A stretch of DNA of 64,000 nucleotides from REEB52 sp964626905 (GTDB taxonomy: Bacteria; Chlamydiota; Chlamydiia; Chlamydiales; SM23-39): positions 372,001 to 436,000 of the forward strand of contig CAZVHA010000001.1 in assembly GCA_964626905.1 (NCBI GenBank). Direction: 5' to 3'. A program made the translations under genes and the position numbers. This document shows, in pieces, positions 7,503-16,286 of this stretch (positions are counted from its first letter, which is position 1; each line of letters opens with the position of its first letter). The notes beneath the pieces were generated by a model that saw only the letters and a list, made by a program, of their open reading frames with translations, made no database searches and had not been told where the DNA came from.

Positions 7503-8558
7503 TTAAAAATCGATCTGGGCACTCAAGGAAAGCCCTTGCATAACCAAATCGCCTCTCCTCTCGATATTTTCCATGTAGTAAGAGATCACTTGCGACCAGA
7601 GGTTTTGCTTAAACCAAATAAATCCCTCATAGGATGCTGAAAAAGCGAGGTGATACCAGCAGTTCTGCGGATCTGTTTCCCATTGAAACCCAAAAGAGCT
7701 GCGAAGAGCCGCCCGGCTTCTAGAATAGTCTTTGGCAAGGCTCATGTCAGAAATGCCTTGCTGCTCGCGGATCCAATTTTGATTTAAAGAAAAATTCCCC
7801 CGCAATAAATAGGCGTTGAAATCGCAAATACAACTCAAAGAGTTTAAAAAATACCACTGCGGACTCAGAGCCAAAAAGATCCCTCCCCCGCGAAAATCAT
7901 TTTTAAACTTCAACGACAGATTTTGTATTGTTCCATTCGAGAAAACCTCGTTGGGGCATTCCATGTTATACCGCTGACTGATCCAGCCGCCCACTCCCCC
8001 AAATTGAAAGTCTAAAGCGATGTTTTTCCCTAAAAAAAAGGAGCGGGAAAGGCCCACTTCTGCAAGATTGAAAGTGAGGTGCCATTTTGCTTGAATCAGA
8101 TGGGTCATCGTAGTCTCATTCCATGCGTAACCATCCGTCCAGATGGAAAAATTGCCGAGGCCAGACGGATTGAAAGAGGTTCCAGAAGCCTCCGTTTGAA
8201 AACGGGTCCACCTTGCTTTTGCCTCCCAAAAATCCAAGGGGATCCGGTAGCCAAGACCCACTCTAAAACCAGGGTCCCACTCAAAATCGGGCTCCTCAAC
8301 TTTGATGTTTCCCCTCGCTGTGGTTCCAGAGAGTCGATTGCCATTGAAGGCATACTCCAAAACCTCTTCACGCGCAGTCCAATATAGGAAATCGCCCACA
8401 ACAAGAAGACCGCTCCATCCACCGGTTGCGCTTGCAGCGGGCGTTCTGACTCCAACCTCATCACTCATATAAACTTGCCCCAAGCAGACCGGAGGGCAAC
8501 ACTCAGAAAAAAGAGGCCCCAAAGCAAAGAGAGTGAAGAAGAGGAGAATTTTTTTCAT
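7503..8558 (-). CDS. MOMP-like outer-membrane beta-barrel protein, copy 2
   Basis: A 351-aa barrel protein with signal peptide (KKILLFFTLFALGPLFSEC) and C-terminal LSLSAQIDF. It shares the family blocks: DFEWDPGFRVGLGYRIPLDF, AKARWTRFQTEASG, AKWHLTFNLAEVGLSRSFFL, and a final amphipathic strand. The central loops differ strongly from the other two copies, as expected for exposed regions. A ribosome-binding site AAAGGATC precedes the ATG. It starts 11 bp after the stop of copy 1, so the three barrels are one transcript. A Cys-rich stretch right after the signal peptide (CCPPVCLG) could crosslink with other envelope proteins, as chlamydial envelopes do. Confidence 0.82.
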   Translation of the reverse strand: MKKILLFFTLFALGPLFSECCPPVCLGQVYMSDEVGVRTPAASATGGWSGLLVVGDFLYWTAREEVLEYAFNGNRLSGTTARGNIKVEEPDFEWDPGFRVGLGYRIPLDFWEAKARWTRFQTEASGTSFNPSGLGNFSIWTDGYAWNETTMTHLIQAKWHLTFNLAEVGLSRSFFLGKNIALDFQFGGVGGWISQRYNMECPNEVFSNGTIQNLSLKFKNDFRGGGIFLALSPQWYFLNSLSCICDFNAYLLRGNFSLNQNWIREQQGISDMSLAKDYSRSRAALRSSFGFQWETDPQNCWYHLAFSASYEGFIWFKQNLWSQVISYYMENIERRGDLVMQGLSLSAQIDF

Positions 8559-8569
8559 CTTTTGATCCT

Positions 8570-9688
8570 TTAAAAGTCGACCTTAAGTCTTGCTGAAATT
8601 CCTTGGAATCCCAAATTCCCATCCATCGGGAAATAGTTTGTGATAGAGCCAAAATCAGAATAAAAAAACCGGCGGAGCTGGTTGATGTGCAGCCACTCGA
8701 CAAGTTCGTAGAGAATGCAGAGAGTCACCTTTTTCTCGTAGCAGGAACGGAAAAACTTTTCCCATTGAACCCCAATCGCCCCCTGATAGCAAAATTCCAA
8801 GGGATGTGTCTTTTGCTGGAGGACATCGCGCCTGATCATTTCTGGCGGAAATGATTGGATCTGAGAGACCACCCTCTGCCCCACTTTCAGTCTTCCAAAA
8901 TTGAAAGAACCTAAAAAATCACCAACCAAACTCCACCGCTCTAAAAATTGCCACTTCATCCCCAGTTCGCCAAAAATCCCCGCTCCATCGAAATCATTTT
9001 TCCCCTTAAACTGGGCAGGCAAAGTCAAATCTCCTCCCGAATAGTTGGCACTGAACAACTGATTGATCCAAAATCCCCGAATCCCCACGTTCGGCGTAAA
9101 CATCAGGTGGCCGCTCGAGTAGAAAGAGCGGCCCAAGGCGAGATCGAGAGTATTGTAGGAAAGATTCCACTTCCCCTCAGCGCTGCGAGCGCGCAAGTAG
9201 CCCAAAAGAACAAATTCTGCTTCAAGCCAAATGGCAGCAATGTTTTGATTAGCAAGAGAATTGATACTTACAGAGTCATTCGCATGGGTATGAATTCTCG
9301 TCCACCTAAGAAATAGATCCCAATCATCCAAAGGAAGCCTATATCCCCCTTTGAGCCTGATCCCAGCACCCCAATCAAAATTGACCCGTTGGAATTGCCC
9401 ATTTTCAGTCGTTGCAAATTGCGATGGGTCTTGGGAGCGCCCAGTCGGAGTCAAGCCATCAGAATCTTGCGTAAAAGCATATTCGAGCCCCGCTTCAAAA
9501 GGGAGCCAGTAGAGAAAATCGGTTTCCAGAGAAACGCTGCAAACCCCAACCCTTGGAGCTGCCAGTTTGCCCTGAACATCGGAAAAAACATTCTCCTCCC
9601 TCACCGCAGGGCAATCATAACAACAAGACTCTTGAGAAAATGAGGCCGTCACAACAGAACAAAACAACCCAAAAACGATTCTCTTCAT
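8570..9688 (-). CDS. MOMP-like outer-membrane beta-barrel protein, copy 1
   Basis: A 372-aa barrel, first gene of the triplet. Signal peptide MKRIVFGLFCSVVTASFSQE, then a Cys pair and CPAV just after cleavage. Family motifs are NFDWGAGIRLKGGYRLPLDD, DLFLRWTRIHTHAN, GKWNLSYNTLDLALGRSFY, NVGIRGFWINQLF and the ending SARLKVDF. GAGG lies 8 nt before the ATG. Its promoter must lie in the 50-bp gap behind the glycosyltransferase gene or further up, so the barrels may share a transcript with the upstream glycan genes. Confidence 0.82.
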   Translation of the reverse strand: MKRIVFGLFCSVVTASFSQESCCYDCPAVREENVFSDVQGKLAAPRVGVCSVSLETDFLYWLPFEAGLEYAFTQDSDGLTPTGRSQDPSQFATTENGQFQRVNFDWGAGIRLKGGYRLPLDDWDLFLRWTRIHTHANDSVSINSLANQNIAAIWLEAEFVLLGYLRARSAEGKWNLSYNTLDLALGRSFYSSGHLMFTPNVGIRGFWINQLFSANYSGGDLTLPAQFKGKNDFDGAGIFGELGMKWQFLERWSLVGDFLGSFNFGRLKVGQRVVSQIQSFPPEMIRRDVLQQKTHPLEFCYQGAIGVQWEKFFRSCYEKKVTLCILYELVEWLHINQLRRFFYSDFGSITNYFPMDGNLGFQGISARLKVDF

Positions 9689-9738
9689 CTTAAGACCTCA
9701 AAAACCTTGAAATGGGAAGGGTACTAAAAAAAATAATT

Positions 9739-10407
9739 TTAATGAAAGAACTTTTTTCTAAGCACACTCAAAAGGATCTCTAAAGCGAGTTTGAATCTCT
9801 TGTAGGAGGAATAGCCCGATACCCCCTTCATCCTTCTGGGGCGCTCCACCACAATTGAAGCTATAGAAAGGCCCGAAAGTCCCATCAGTGGGACAAGGAA
9901 AGGGAGATCGGGACAGAAGGGCAAGACTTTCTCGATCATCTTCCGATTTAAAGCGACAAACATTCCCGCATCGGTGGGTACTTTGCAAAGAAAATGGAGG
10001 AGCTGTTTAAAGATCTTGGATTGAAGAAGGCGGATCGCCGATTCATAGGAGCCTTTTCGGCAAGCAAAGACCCCTGCAAAGCCCTCATCTATCTTAGCAA
10101 GGAGGAGCAAAATGGCCTCAGGGGGATCTTGTAAATCGGCATCCATGACAATCGCGATCTCCCCTCTTGCTTTTTTCAAGCCTTGAATGACAGCCCTGTG
10201 TTGTCCGATATTTTTTTCAAGGGCGATGAGTTGGATCCGAGAGTCCCTCTCTTGAAGTCGTTTCAAAATAGATAAAGAGCCATCCCTAGAAGCGTCGTCG
10301 ACAAAAATGAGCTCAAAAGTTCTTTTTGCAAGCACTTTTTCAATTCTTTGGACTAGCTCTTCTAGACTCATCTCGTTGCACCAAACTGGAATGACAACAG
10401 AGATCAA
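9739..10407 (-). CDS. Glycosyltransferase family 2 (DPM1/GtrB-like)
   Basis: A 222-aa GT2 enzyme. The N-terminal nucleotide-binding strand SVVIPVWCNE, the FVDDASRDGS turn, NIGQHRAVIQGL and the VMDADLQDPPE metal site are all intact, as in polyprenyl-phosphate glycosyltransferases. It lacks the C-terminal membrane helices of GtrB-type enzymes, ending soon after a PRRMKGVSGYSSYKRF segment that often contacts the membrane. It likely transfers a sugar from a nucleotide donor to a polyprenyl phosphate. The ATG overlaps the upstream membrane-protein stop (ATGA), so the lipid-linked sugar is probably the substrate of that partner. Confidence 0.82.
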   Translation of the reverse strand: MISVVIPVWCNEMSLEELVQRIEKVLAKRTFELIFVDDASRDGSLSILKRLQERDSRIQLIALEKNIGQHRAVIQGLKKARGEIAIVMDADLQDPPEAILLLLAKIDEGFAGVFACRKGSYESAIRLLQSKIFKQLLHFLCKVPTDAGMFVALNRKMIEKVLPFCPDLPFLVPLMGLSGLSIASIVVERPRRMKGVSGYSSYKRFKLALEILLSVLRKKFFH

Positions 10408-11735
10408 TCAAACCTCCTTTCAACCCAAAGTTTTGCTTCTGGATAGGAGTTCCAAGGGACCTCCTGATCCTCAATGAATATGCGCACCTCTTTTTGGGCA
10501 AACTGCGAGGCGAGTTCCCTTTGGCCATAAAGTCCCATAGAGGTGGGGCTCGGACAATCATAGGGAAGGGGATTCGAAAGTCCTGTTGCAAGATAGTAGA
10601 TGCTCGCGTCTTGATTCATAAAAACAATCTTTGCTCCGTTTTCAGCCGCCAGAATGCGCCTCATTTTATCTTCCATTTTTTGCTCAAACTCGGCCGAAAC
10701 GACAATCCCCCGAAAATGGGGAAGAGAGCTCAATACAGTAGCCCCCTTGACAAAGGGCTGGATGTAAAAAGCAAAAAGCAAGAGGGCCATAGCGACGCAA
10801 AGAAGGCGAGAAAAAACTTTTGAGACCAGTGCCTCTTGAACCCCTCTCCAACTCAGAAGGATCGCAATCAATTCGAGAGGCAATGGGATCGACATGTGAT
10901 CCCTATCTGCTCTCGGATACACATTCAAAAGATCTGCTGTAAGAAATAGGAAGAGTAAAATCCACTCTTTGCGAACAGTTTTCACATACAGAAGGCTCAA
11001 ATAGGCGACAAAAGGCAAAAAGAAAAGAGGGGCTAAATAGCACCGATAATTTTCCGAAAAAAAATAGGAAATTTTCCCATGAATCAGATAGCTTTTTTTA
11101 TTTACAATTCCATATTCGATAAAAGATTGAAGTCCATCAGACAAGTAGAGAAAAACAGCGAGGGAGCAGAGGGTTAGTATAAAGATAGCACCTATTGAAT
11201 AGAGTTCCCTTTTTTTCCCGAGACAGATGGCCCCACTCGCCAAAGAGACAAAAGCCCAGAGGCCAAAGGTCTGTTTTGTGCAAAAACAGAGGGCCGCTAA
11301 AAGAGCAGCCCGTCCCCATTTTTCTTGGAGTGCAAAGAGAAACGAAGTGAGAAAGAAGAGATTTGCGAGCAGATTGTAAAGAGAGCCGCTCAAAATCATA
11401 TTTTTCTCGGAAAAAGTGAAAAGAGCAAGGGGGAGAAAAAGAAAAATCCCCTGCTGAATCCCCATTTTCCTCCCAATTTTTTGAGTCACATGGACGACAA
11501 GGGCAAAGACAAAAGCCATGAGCGCTTTTGCGACGATCAGTTGCTCGCCAAAAAGCCAGACAAAAAAACGGGCCAAGTGAGCTGAAATGGGCGTTACGCC
11601 AAAAAAAATGTCCCGATAGAGCACTTCTCCTTGATCCATCCGACAAACAACCTGAAAAAACCAAGTCTCATCTGTAACGCTGATTCCGCGCAGTACGCAA
11701 AGGAGAAAAGCGGCGACAAAAAAAACGATTTGCAC
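10404..11735 (-). CDS. Multi-spanning membrane protein, GT-C-type glycosyltransferase candidate
   Basis: A 443-aa inner-membrane protein with about ten helices and a C-terminal soluble region from about residue 345. The first periplasmic loop holds TDETWF, with acidic residues as in GT-C enzymes (PMT/ArnT group), followed by YRDIFFGVTPIS, another pattern common in this group. The start is a GTG at 11735 with a weak ribosome-binding site. It is translationally coupled to a GT2 enzyme that could make its lipid-linked sugar donor. It is divergent, with a 31-bp gap, from the methyltransferase/aldolase operon. Acceptor and sugar are unknown. Confidence 0.65.
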   Translation of the reverse strand: MQIVFFVAAFLLCVLRGISVTDETWFFQVVCRMDQGEVLYRDIFFGVTPISAHLARFFVWLFGEQLIVAKALMAFVFALVVHVTQKIGRKMGIQQGIFLFLPLALFTFSEKNMILSGSLYNLLANLFFLTSFLFALQEKWGRAALLAALCFCTKQTFGLWAFVSLASGAICLGKKRELYSIGAIFILTLCSLAVFLYLSDGLQSFIEYGIVNKKSYLIHGKISYFFSENYRCYLAPLFFLPFVAYLSLLYVKTVRKEWILLFLFLTADLLNVYPRADRDHMSIPLPLELIAILLSWRGVQEALVSKVFSRLLCVAMALLLFAFYIQPFVKGATVLSSLPHFRGIVVSAEFEQKMEDKMRRILAAENGAKIVFMNQDASIYYLATGLSNPLPYDCPSPTSMGLYGQRELASQFAQKEVRIFIEDQEVPWNSYPEAKLWVERRFD

Positions 11736-11766
11736 AAAAAAACTTATACTCTATCCTTCGATTCTT

Positions 11767-12465
11767 ATGAAGTTGGTTTGTTCGAGTTATACCGACAAAA
11801 AAATAGAGCGGCTAAAAGAGATGGAAGCGTTCCATTTTTGGAGTGTTGCCCGTCGCAAACTGATCTTGAACTGTTTGAAGAAATACAGCCCTGGGAAAAA
11901 GATTTTAGATGTGGGTTGTGGAAGTGGGAGTCTCCTTTTTTTTCTCAAGCAAAACGGCTATCTCGCTGAAGGGGTGGATTCCCACGCAGCTGCTCCTATC
12001 CAAGCCAGTGCAGAAAAGCTCCCCTTTTTAGAAGGGGAATTTGATGCTTTGATCTTGGCCGATGTGTTGGAGCACATCGAGGAAAAAAAAGCTCTTGAGG
12101 AGGCGTTTCGGGTATTAACTCCGAAAGGGATCCTCCTTTTGAGCGTTCCCGCTTTTTCCTGGCTGTGGAGTCGAAGGGATGTGGAGGCGGGCCATTTGCG
12201 CAGATACAACGCGAAGGAGATCTTTCAGATTGCGAGTGTATTCAACGCTAAAATTCTCTTCTTTTCCTACTACCAATTCTTCCTTTTTCCCCTTTTTTTT
12301 CTATCCCGGTTTTTCAATACAGATCCGAAGAGAGAAGAGTTGATTTCCCCTTGGATCAACGCCTGTTTATTGTGGGTGAACTCATTTGAAATTTGGCTTG
12401 GGAAATGGATCCGTTGGCCCTTTGGCAGTTCGATGATTGTAGTGATGCAAAAAAATGGGCGATAA
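11767..12465 (+). CDS. Class I SAM-dependent methyltransferase with C-terminal hydrophobic segments
   Basis: A 232-aa methyltransferase. Motif I is ILDVGCGSGSLLFFLK (about 45-60), motif II VEGVDSHA-like, and LILADVLEHIEEKKALEE gives the post-I and motif III region. The residues about 160-180 (a FFSYYQFFLFPLFFLSRFF-like run) and the C-terminus are hydrophobic, so the enzyme is probably bound to the membrane and acts on a lipid-linked or glycan substrate. It is first in a five-gene operon in which every gene overlaps or abuts the next. Confidence 0.8.
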   Translation: MKLVCSSYTDKKIERLKEMEAFHFWSVARRKLILNCLKKYSPGKKILDVGCGSGSLLFFLKQNGYLAEGVDSHAAAPIQASAEKLPFLEGEFDALILADVLEHIEEKKALEEAFRVLTPKGILLLSVPAFSWLWSRRDVEAGHLRRYNAKEIFQIASVFNAKILFFSYYQFFLFPLFFLSRFFNTDPKREELISPWINACLLWVNSFEIWLGKWIRWPFGSSMIVVMQKNGR

Positions 12466-13246
12466 TTTGTTTCAATTCTCTCTTTTTTGCGCTGATCCCG
12501 ATCTTGCAAAAAAAGCGGCTCTCGCGAAAATCGATATGCTCATTATCGATTGGGAATGTTCTCATAAAAAGGCACGCCAAAAGGGGTACGACACGGAGAT
12601 TAACCGCCATACTGTGAGCGATCTTCGAAGGGTTGCTTCAGCGGTGGATATTCCGGTGATTTGCCGAATCAATCCATTTGGGGATGAGACGCAAAGCGAG
12701 ATCGCCGCAGCCATTGAAAATGGGGCTTTTGAGATTTTGATGCCGATGGTTCGAACTCTGGAAGAGGTCGAAACGGTGCTCGGGTGGGTGAAGGGAAAAT
12801 GCAAAGTATCGATTTTAATTGAGACGCTCAGCGCTGTGCAGTTAACCGCACAGCTCAGCGCTCTTCCACTATCTCGCATTTACGTCGGGCTCAATGATTT
12901 GCACATTGAAATGAGAGAAAAAAATCTATTCTCTCCTCTTGCAAATGGCCTTTTAGAAAAGATTCGAAATCAGGTAACTCTCCCGTTTGGATTTGGAGGT
13001 CTTACGCTGCCCCATCTTGGGAGTCCGATTCCGTGTCAGTTACTGATCGATGAGATGGCGCGATTGAAGTGCAGTTTTTCCTTTTTGAGAAGATCTTTTT
13101 TAAAAGATGTTCCGGTCGAAAAATTTGCCGATGCGATTGTGCAAATTAGGAGCGCCTATGCAAAGGCAAAGAAACGGAAGGTAGAGCAGATCGCCCTCTC
13201 TCATGAAGAACTCCTGAACAAAGTGAGATCGTATGCGACTGGATGA
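12455..13246 (+). CDS. HpcH/HpaI-type aldolase/citrate lyase family protein
   Basis: A 263-aa TIM-barrel enzyme of the PEP/pyruvate superfamily. Family features are MLIIDWECSHKK near the N-terminus, VICRINPFGD (the Arg that binds the pyruvate carboxylate), GAFEILMPMVRTLEEVE, an ILIETLSAV strand with the metal-binding Glu, and YVGLNDLH with the metal-binding Asp. Members cleave or form C-C bonds between pyruvate (or acetyl-CoA) and aldehydes. It overlaps the preceding methyltransferase by 11 nt and the next by 14 nt. Next to glycosyltransferases and a 2-hydroxyacid dehydrogenase it most likely makes or breaks a keto-deoxy sugar acid; that is inference. Confidence 0.78.
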   Translation: MGDNLFQFSLFCADPDLAKKAALAKIDMLIIDWECSHKKARQKGYDTEINRHTVSDLRRVASAVDIPVICRINPFGDETQSEIAAAIENGAFEILMPMVRTLEEVETVLGWVKGKCKVSILIETLSAVQLTAQLSALPLSRIYVGLNDLHIEMREKNLFSPLANGLLEKIRNQVTLPFGFGGLTLPHLGSPIPCQLLIDEMARLKCSFSFLRRSFLKDVPVEKFADAIVQIRSAYAKAKKRKVEQIALSHEELLNKVRSYATG

Positions 13247-13982
13247 AGAGGAGCATGTCTTTTATCAAAAGCGCTATTTTGAAATAAATCACAAAAAATC
13301 GATGCAGCCTTCTGATTCCCCCTACATTGAGCGGCAGACGGCGAGGGTGATTCGATGGGGCAACTTAAGTAAAAAAGAGAGGATCATCGACATTGGATGT
13401 GGGATTGGGAAATATACGCTAAACCTGCATCGAAAGGGGTATAGAATTGAGGGGCTCGATATCGCGCAAGGTCTTTTAGAGCAGTTGCAAAAGCACAATT
13501 CGACAGATCGATTGCTTCCAGTCCATTGCGCCGATGTGGCCAAGCCCCCGACAGAGCTATCGAATCAATTTGATGTAGCCATCGGTTTTTTTGCATTGCA
13601 TCACATGTTTGATCTGCAGGAGAGTTTTCGGGGGATTGCAAAACTATTAAAACCGGGAGGAAGGCTCCTTTTTCTCGAGCCAAATCCTTATAATCTACTC
13701 TACTACTTGCAGATTCTTTTCACGCCCAAGATGACATGGCAAGGGGACAAAGGGATCTTAAAGATGCGCTCTTCGATCCTCTTTCCCGCCTTAAGGGAGG
13801 CCGCCTTTGAAGAGCTATCCATTCGTAGGTCGGGGTTTTTTCCTCCGTTGATCGCCAATCTCAAAGGGGCTCTTTTTATGGAACAATTTTTGGAGCGATT
13901 TCCCCTTTGGAACCCCCTCCTTCCCTTCCAACTGATTTTGGCTAAAAAGAGAGGGGAAAATGCGCATCCTTTTGATGTATGA
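13233..13982 (+). CDS. Class I SAM-dependent methyltransferase
   Basis: A 249-aa methyltransferase (Methyltransf_11/25 type). It has RIIDIGCGIGKYTLNLHRKG (motif I, about 50-68), EGLDIAQGLLEQL, DVAIGFFALHHM (motif post-II) and LLKPGGRLLFLEPNPYN (motif III). The C-terminal third is less typical and probably selects the substrate. The ATG lies inside the aldolase gene, and its end overlaps the dehydrogenase by 23 nt. It is the second of three different methyltransferases in this operon, so the product probably carries several methyl groups. Confidence 0.82.
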   Translation: MRLDEEEHVFYQKRYFEINHKKSMQPSDSPYIERQTARVIRWGNLSKKERIIDIGCGIGKYTLNLHRKGYRIEGLDIAQGLLEQLQKHNSTDRLLPVHCADVAKPPTELSNQFDVAIGFFALHHMFDLQESFRGIAKLLKPGGRLLFLEPNPYNLLYYLQILFTPKMTWQGDKGILKMRSSILFPALREAAFEELSIRRSGFFPPLIANLKGALFMEQFLERFPLWNPLLPFQLILAKKRGENAHPFDV

Positions 13983-14865
13983 GCCCAACGCGCGCCACTT
14001 TGAGGCGCTGAAAAAAGCGGCCCCCTTTGCCCATTTCGATATTGCTAAAGATGAGCCAATGGCACAAAAATCGATTGAAGATGCCGATGTGGTTTTGGGG
14101 AATCGCTATTTTGTCCAATCGCTCCCATTTGCTAAAAAGCTCAAGTGGATGCAATCCAATTCTGCAGGGCTCGATCCGATTCTCATCTCCCCTCATGCCC
14201 ATGCCCCATTTTTGCTCACCTCATCTCGGGGCGTTTATGATGAAGAAGTAGCCGAACATGCGCTTGCCCTCATTTTGTCCCTAGCCCGGAAATTGCACCT
14301 CTTTCGCGATGAGCAAAAGAGGGGGATGTGGAACCGAGTGTCACTGAAGCAAATTGCCCACTGCCGCTGTCTTATTCTCGGTTACGGAAGTATCGGCCGG
14401 GCCATCGGCAAAAAACTCTTGGCGCTCGGAGCTCATGTTGAGGGAGTAGGTAAAAATACCCCTCCTACATGGAAAGAAAGCCTTCCCAAGCTAGATTTTC
14501 TCATCGTCTCGTTGCCGTTAACTCCCCTCACTCGGAATCTTGTCGAGAGCTCCATTTTAAAGCAGTTGCCGCCTCACGCCCATTTGATCAACGTCGGAAG
14601 AGGGGAAACTGTCGATGAGATCGCTCTATTACATCAGATCCAAACGGGGGCATTGGCGGGAGCGGCTCTAGATGTGTTTGAAAATGAACCTCTTTTTCCA
14701 AGTCATCCATTTTGGAAGGAAGAAAAAATTGTGATCACTCCCCATAACGCCCGCTCTCCTGAGGAGAAGGGGCCTCTTTGGGAAGCTCTATTCGAGGAAA
14801 ACCTATGCAGGTTTTATTCGGGAAAACCCCTTTTGAATCTCGTCAATAAGAGTGCTGGCTATTAA
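13960..14865 (+). CDS. D-isomer-specific 2-hydroxyacid dehydrogenase
   Basis: A 301-aa NAD(P)-dependent dehydrogenase. The substrate domain comes first, with GLDPILI near residue 68. The dinucleotide domain has LGYGSIGRAIGKKL (about 145-158). The catalytic triad is visible: Arg in NVGRGETVDE, Glu in DVFENEPL, and His in VITPHNA. Such enzymes reduce 2-keto acids to D-2-hydroxyacids. The aldolase two genes upstream would supply a 2-keto acid. No regulatory ACT domain is present. The start ATG at 13960 overlaps the methyltransferase. Confidence 0.88.
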   Translation: MRILLMYEPNARHFEALKKAAPFAHFDIAKDEPMAQKSIEDADVVLGNRYFVQSLPFAKKLKWMQSNSAGLDPILISPHAHAPFLLTSSRGVYDEEVAEHALALILSLARKLHLFRDEQKRGMWNRVSLKQIAHCRCLILGYGSIGRAIGKKLLALGAHVEGVGKNTPPTWKESLPKLDFLIVSLPLTPLTRNLVESSILKQLPPHAHLINVGRGETVDEIALLHQIQTGALAGAALDVFENEPLFPSHPFWKEEKIVITPHNARSPEEKGPLWEALFEENLCRFYSGKPLLNLVNKSAGY

Positions 14866-14866
14866 A

Positions 14867-15508
14867 ATGCATTGCTTGTCGGCAAAAGAACAGGAAGTGA
14901 CCGATTGGTACGATCAAAATGCGTCCCTTTGGTCGGAAAAGAGGAGAGAAAAATCAAAACCCTCTTTTTGGGATCAGGAATATCGAGAATTTGAAAAACT
15001 TTTCCCCAAAAGGGGAAAAATTCTCCCCCCCGGCAGGGTGCGAAAAGTTTTGGAAATAGGTTCCGGTTCCGGCAGGGAAGCAATCGAATGGATCCGGATG
15101 GGGTACGAATACCATGGAATCGATCTATCTCGAAACTTGATCGAGATTGCCCGGCAAACAGAACCGAAGGGGCACTATTCTCACACCTCTCTTTATGAAC
15201 TCGCTTTTCCCCCTCATACATTTGATGCTTTTTCTTCTTGGGCTCTCCTCTCGCATATCCCCAAAGAACGGATGGGAGTGGTCCTCGCTGCAATCAGAAG
15301 AGTTGTAAAAAGGGGGGCGATCGGCTTCATCGCAATGAGAGAAGGCGAAGGAGAAAAAAGGGAGGAAGAAACGGGGCGATGGTTTTCCTACTACACACAA
15401 GCAGAATTCAGCAAAGTCTTAGAGGGTGGGGGGTTTGAAATATTGCAAATGGGCAAAAGGAGAAGTCGCAAGGATCTCACATGGCTCATATTTTTCGTGA
15501 AAAAGTGA
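14867..15508 (+). CDS. Class I SAM-dependent methyltransferase
   Basis: A 213-aa methyltransferase and the last gene of the operon. N-terminal EVTDWYDQNASLWSEKRRE is typical of the Methyltransf_25 group, then VLEIGSGSGREAIEWIRMG (motif I), YHGIDLSRNLIEIA, and FDAFSSWALLSHIPKERM. The ATG at 14867 comes one base after the dehydrogenase stop; a GTG at 14852 in the same frame would overlap that gene by 14 nt, as the other junctions do, so either start is possible. No clear terminator follows before the convergent antitoxin gene. Confidence 0.82.
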   Translation: MHCLSAKEQEVTDWYDQNASLWSEKRREKSKPSFWDQEYREFEKLFPKRGKILPPGRVRKVLEIGSGSGREAIEWIRMGYEYHGIDLSRNLIEIARQTEPKGHYSHTSLYELAFPPHTFDAFSSWALLSHIPKERMGVVLAAIRRVVKRGAIGFIAMREGEGEKREEETGRWFSYYTQAEFSKVLEGGGFEILQMGKRRSRKDLTWLIFFVKK

Positions 15509-15555
15509 CTGCAGCCGCCCCTATGAAAACGGAAGGTGTGGGTAATGGTTAGTTT

Positions 15556-15864
15556 TTACACCATTTTAAGCTGTTTTCCTGGACCAGATTTGGGGACCAA
15601 AACAATCCGATAACCAATAACGTCTAAGATTCTAGATAAAGTGTCAATAGTGATATTTGTTCTTTTTCCAGACTTTAAACTTTGGACAATCGTAGGGGAT
15701 ACTCCTGCTTCTGCAGCCAATCTCCTAACAGAAATATGATCTTCTTCCATGGCAGCAAGTAATAATTCCGAGATTAAGAGTTCTCTATATTCTTTATCGA
15801 TGAGTTTCTTCTGATTTTTGTTTTCAATGAACTCATCATATGTAGATTTAGCCTTCCTTTTCAT
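15556..15864 (-). CDS. XRE-family HTH antitoxin (HigA-like)
   Basis: A 102-aa DNA-binding protein. The helix-turn-helix is at about 45-90: ISVRRLAAEAGVSPTIVQSL, then the INTIDTLSRILD-like stabilising helix of XRE/HigA proteins. A basic, Lys-rich N-terminus comes first. It follows the toxin gene with a 17-nt overlap, the toxin-first order typical of HigBA modules. It would neutralise the toxin and repress the shared promoter. The AT-rich base use differs from the genes to its left. Confidence 0.8.
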   Translation of the reverse strand: MKRKAKSTYDEFIENKNQKKLIDKEYRELLISELLLAAMEEDHISVRRLAAEAGVSPTIVQSLKSGKRTNITIDTLSRILDVIGYRIVLVPKSGPGKQLKMV

Positions 15865-16237
15865 AATAAGAACCCTCCTTCATTCTTTTTTCATAACTCT
15901 GACGAGCTTTAAGAGCGAGCTCTTTTTCTGCCTCAGGAAGCTTCTGGGTTTTCTTTGTAAAAGCATTGGTTACGATGATTTTCTTTCCTTTAAAGAAGAA
16001 ACATAAGTACCTGTCAGGTTGAGGCTTAAATGCATAGATTTTATCATCTTCATTCCGAAATTTCGTTTCATCAAAAATTTTTCCCTGATCTCCCATTAAT
16101 CGAAATAGATTAAGTAATTTTCGTTGCTTATCCTTAGGCTGTTTTTGAAAGTATTCTAATGATAAGGACTGCCCCTTTGTATCATAGAACCACTCGATCG
16201 TGAAAGCACTCCCCTTGTAAGCAATGTACTGTTTCAT
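15848..16237 (-). CDS. HigB/Gp49-like toxin
   Basis: A 129-aa protein. The C-terminal half fits the phage Gp49/HigB family of RelE-fold mRNA interferases: LMGDQGKIFDETKF, then IYAFKPQPDRYLCFFFKGK and NAFTKKTQKLPEAEKELA. The ATG at 16237 (MKQYIAYKGS) is chosen because everything upstream in the frame is antisense-like sequence overlapping the RING gene; the frame is open to 16465. It is followed at once by the XRE antitoxin. The N-terminal ~55 residues are longer than in minimal HigB. Confidence 0.72.
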   Translation of the reverse strand: MKQYIAYKGSAFTIEWFYDTKGQSLSLEYFQKQPKDKQRKLLNLFRLMGDQGKIFDETKFRNEDDKIYAFKPQPDRYLCFFFKGKKIIVTNAFTKKTQKLPEAEKELALKARQSYEKRMKEGSYYEKEG

Positions 16238-16286
16238 ACCAATCTCATCTTCCCCCAAAGACAGTACCACTATAATGGCACAGTTG

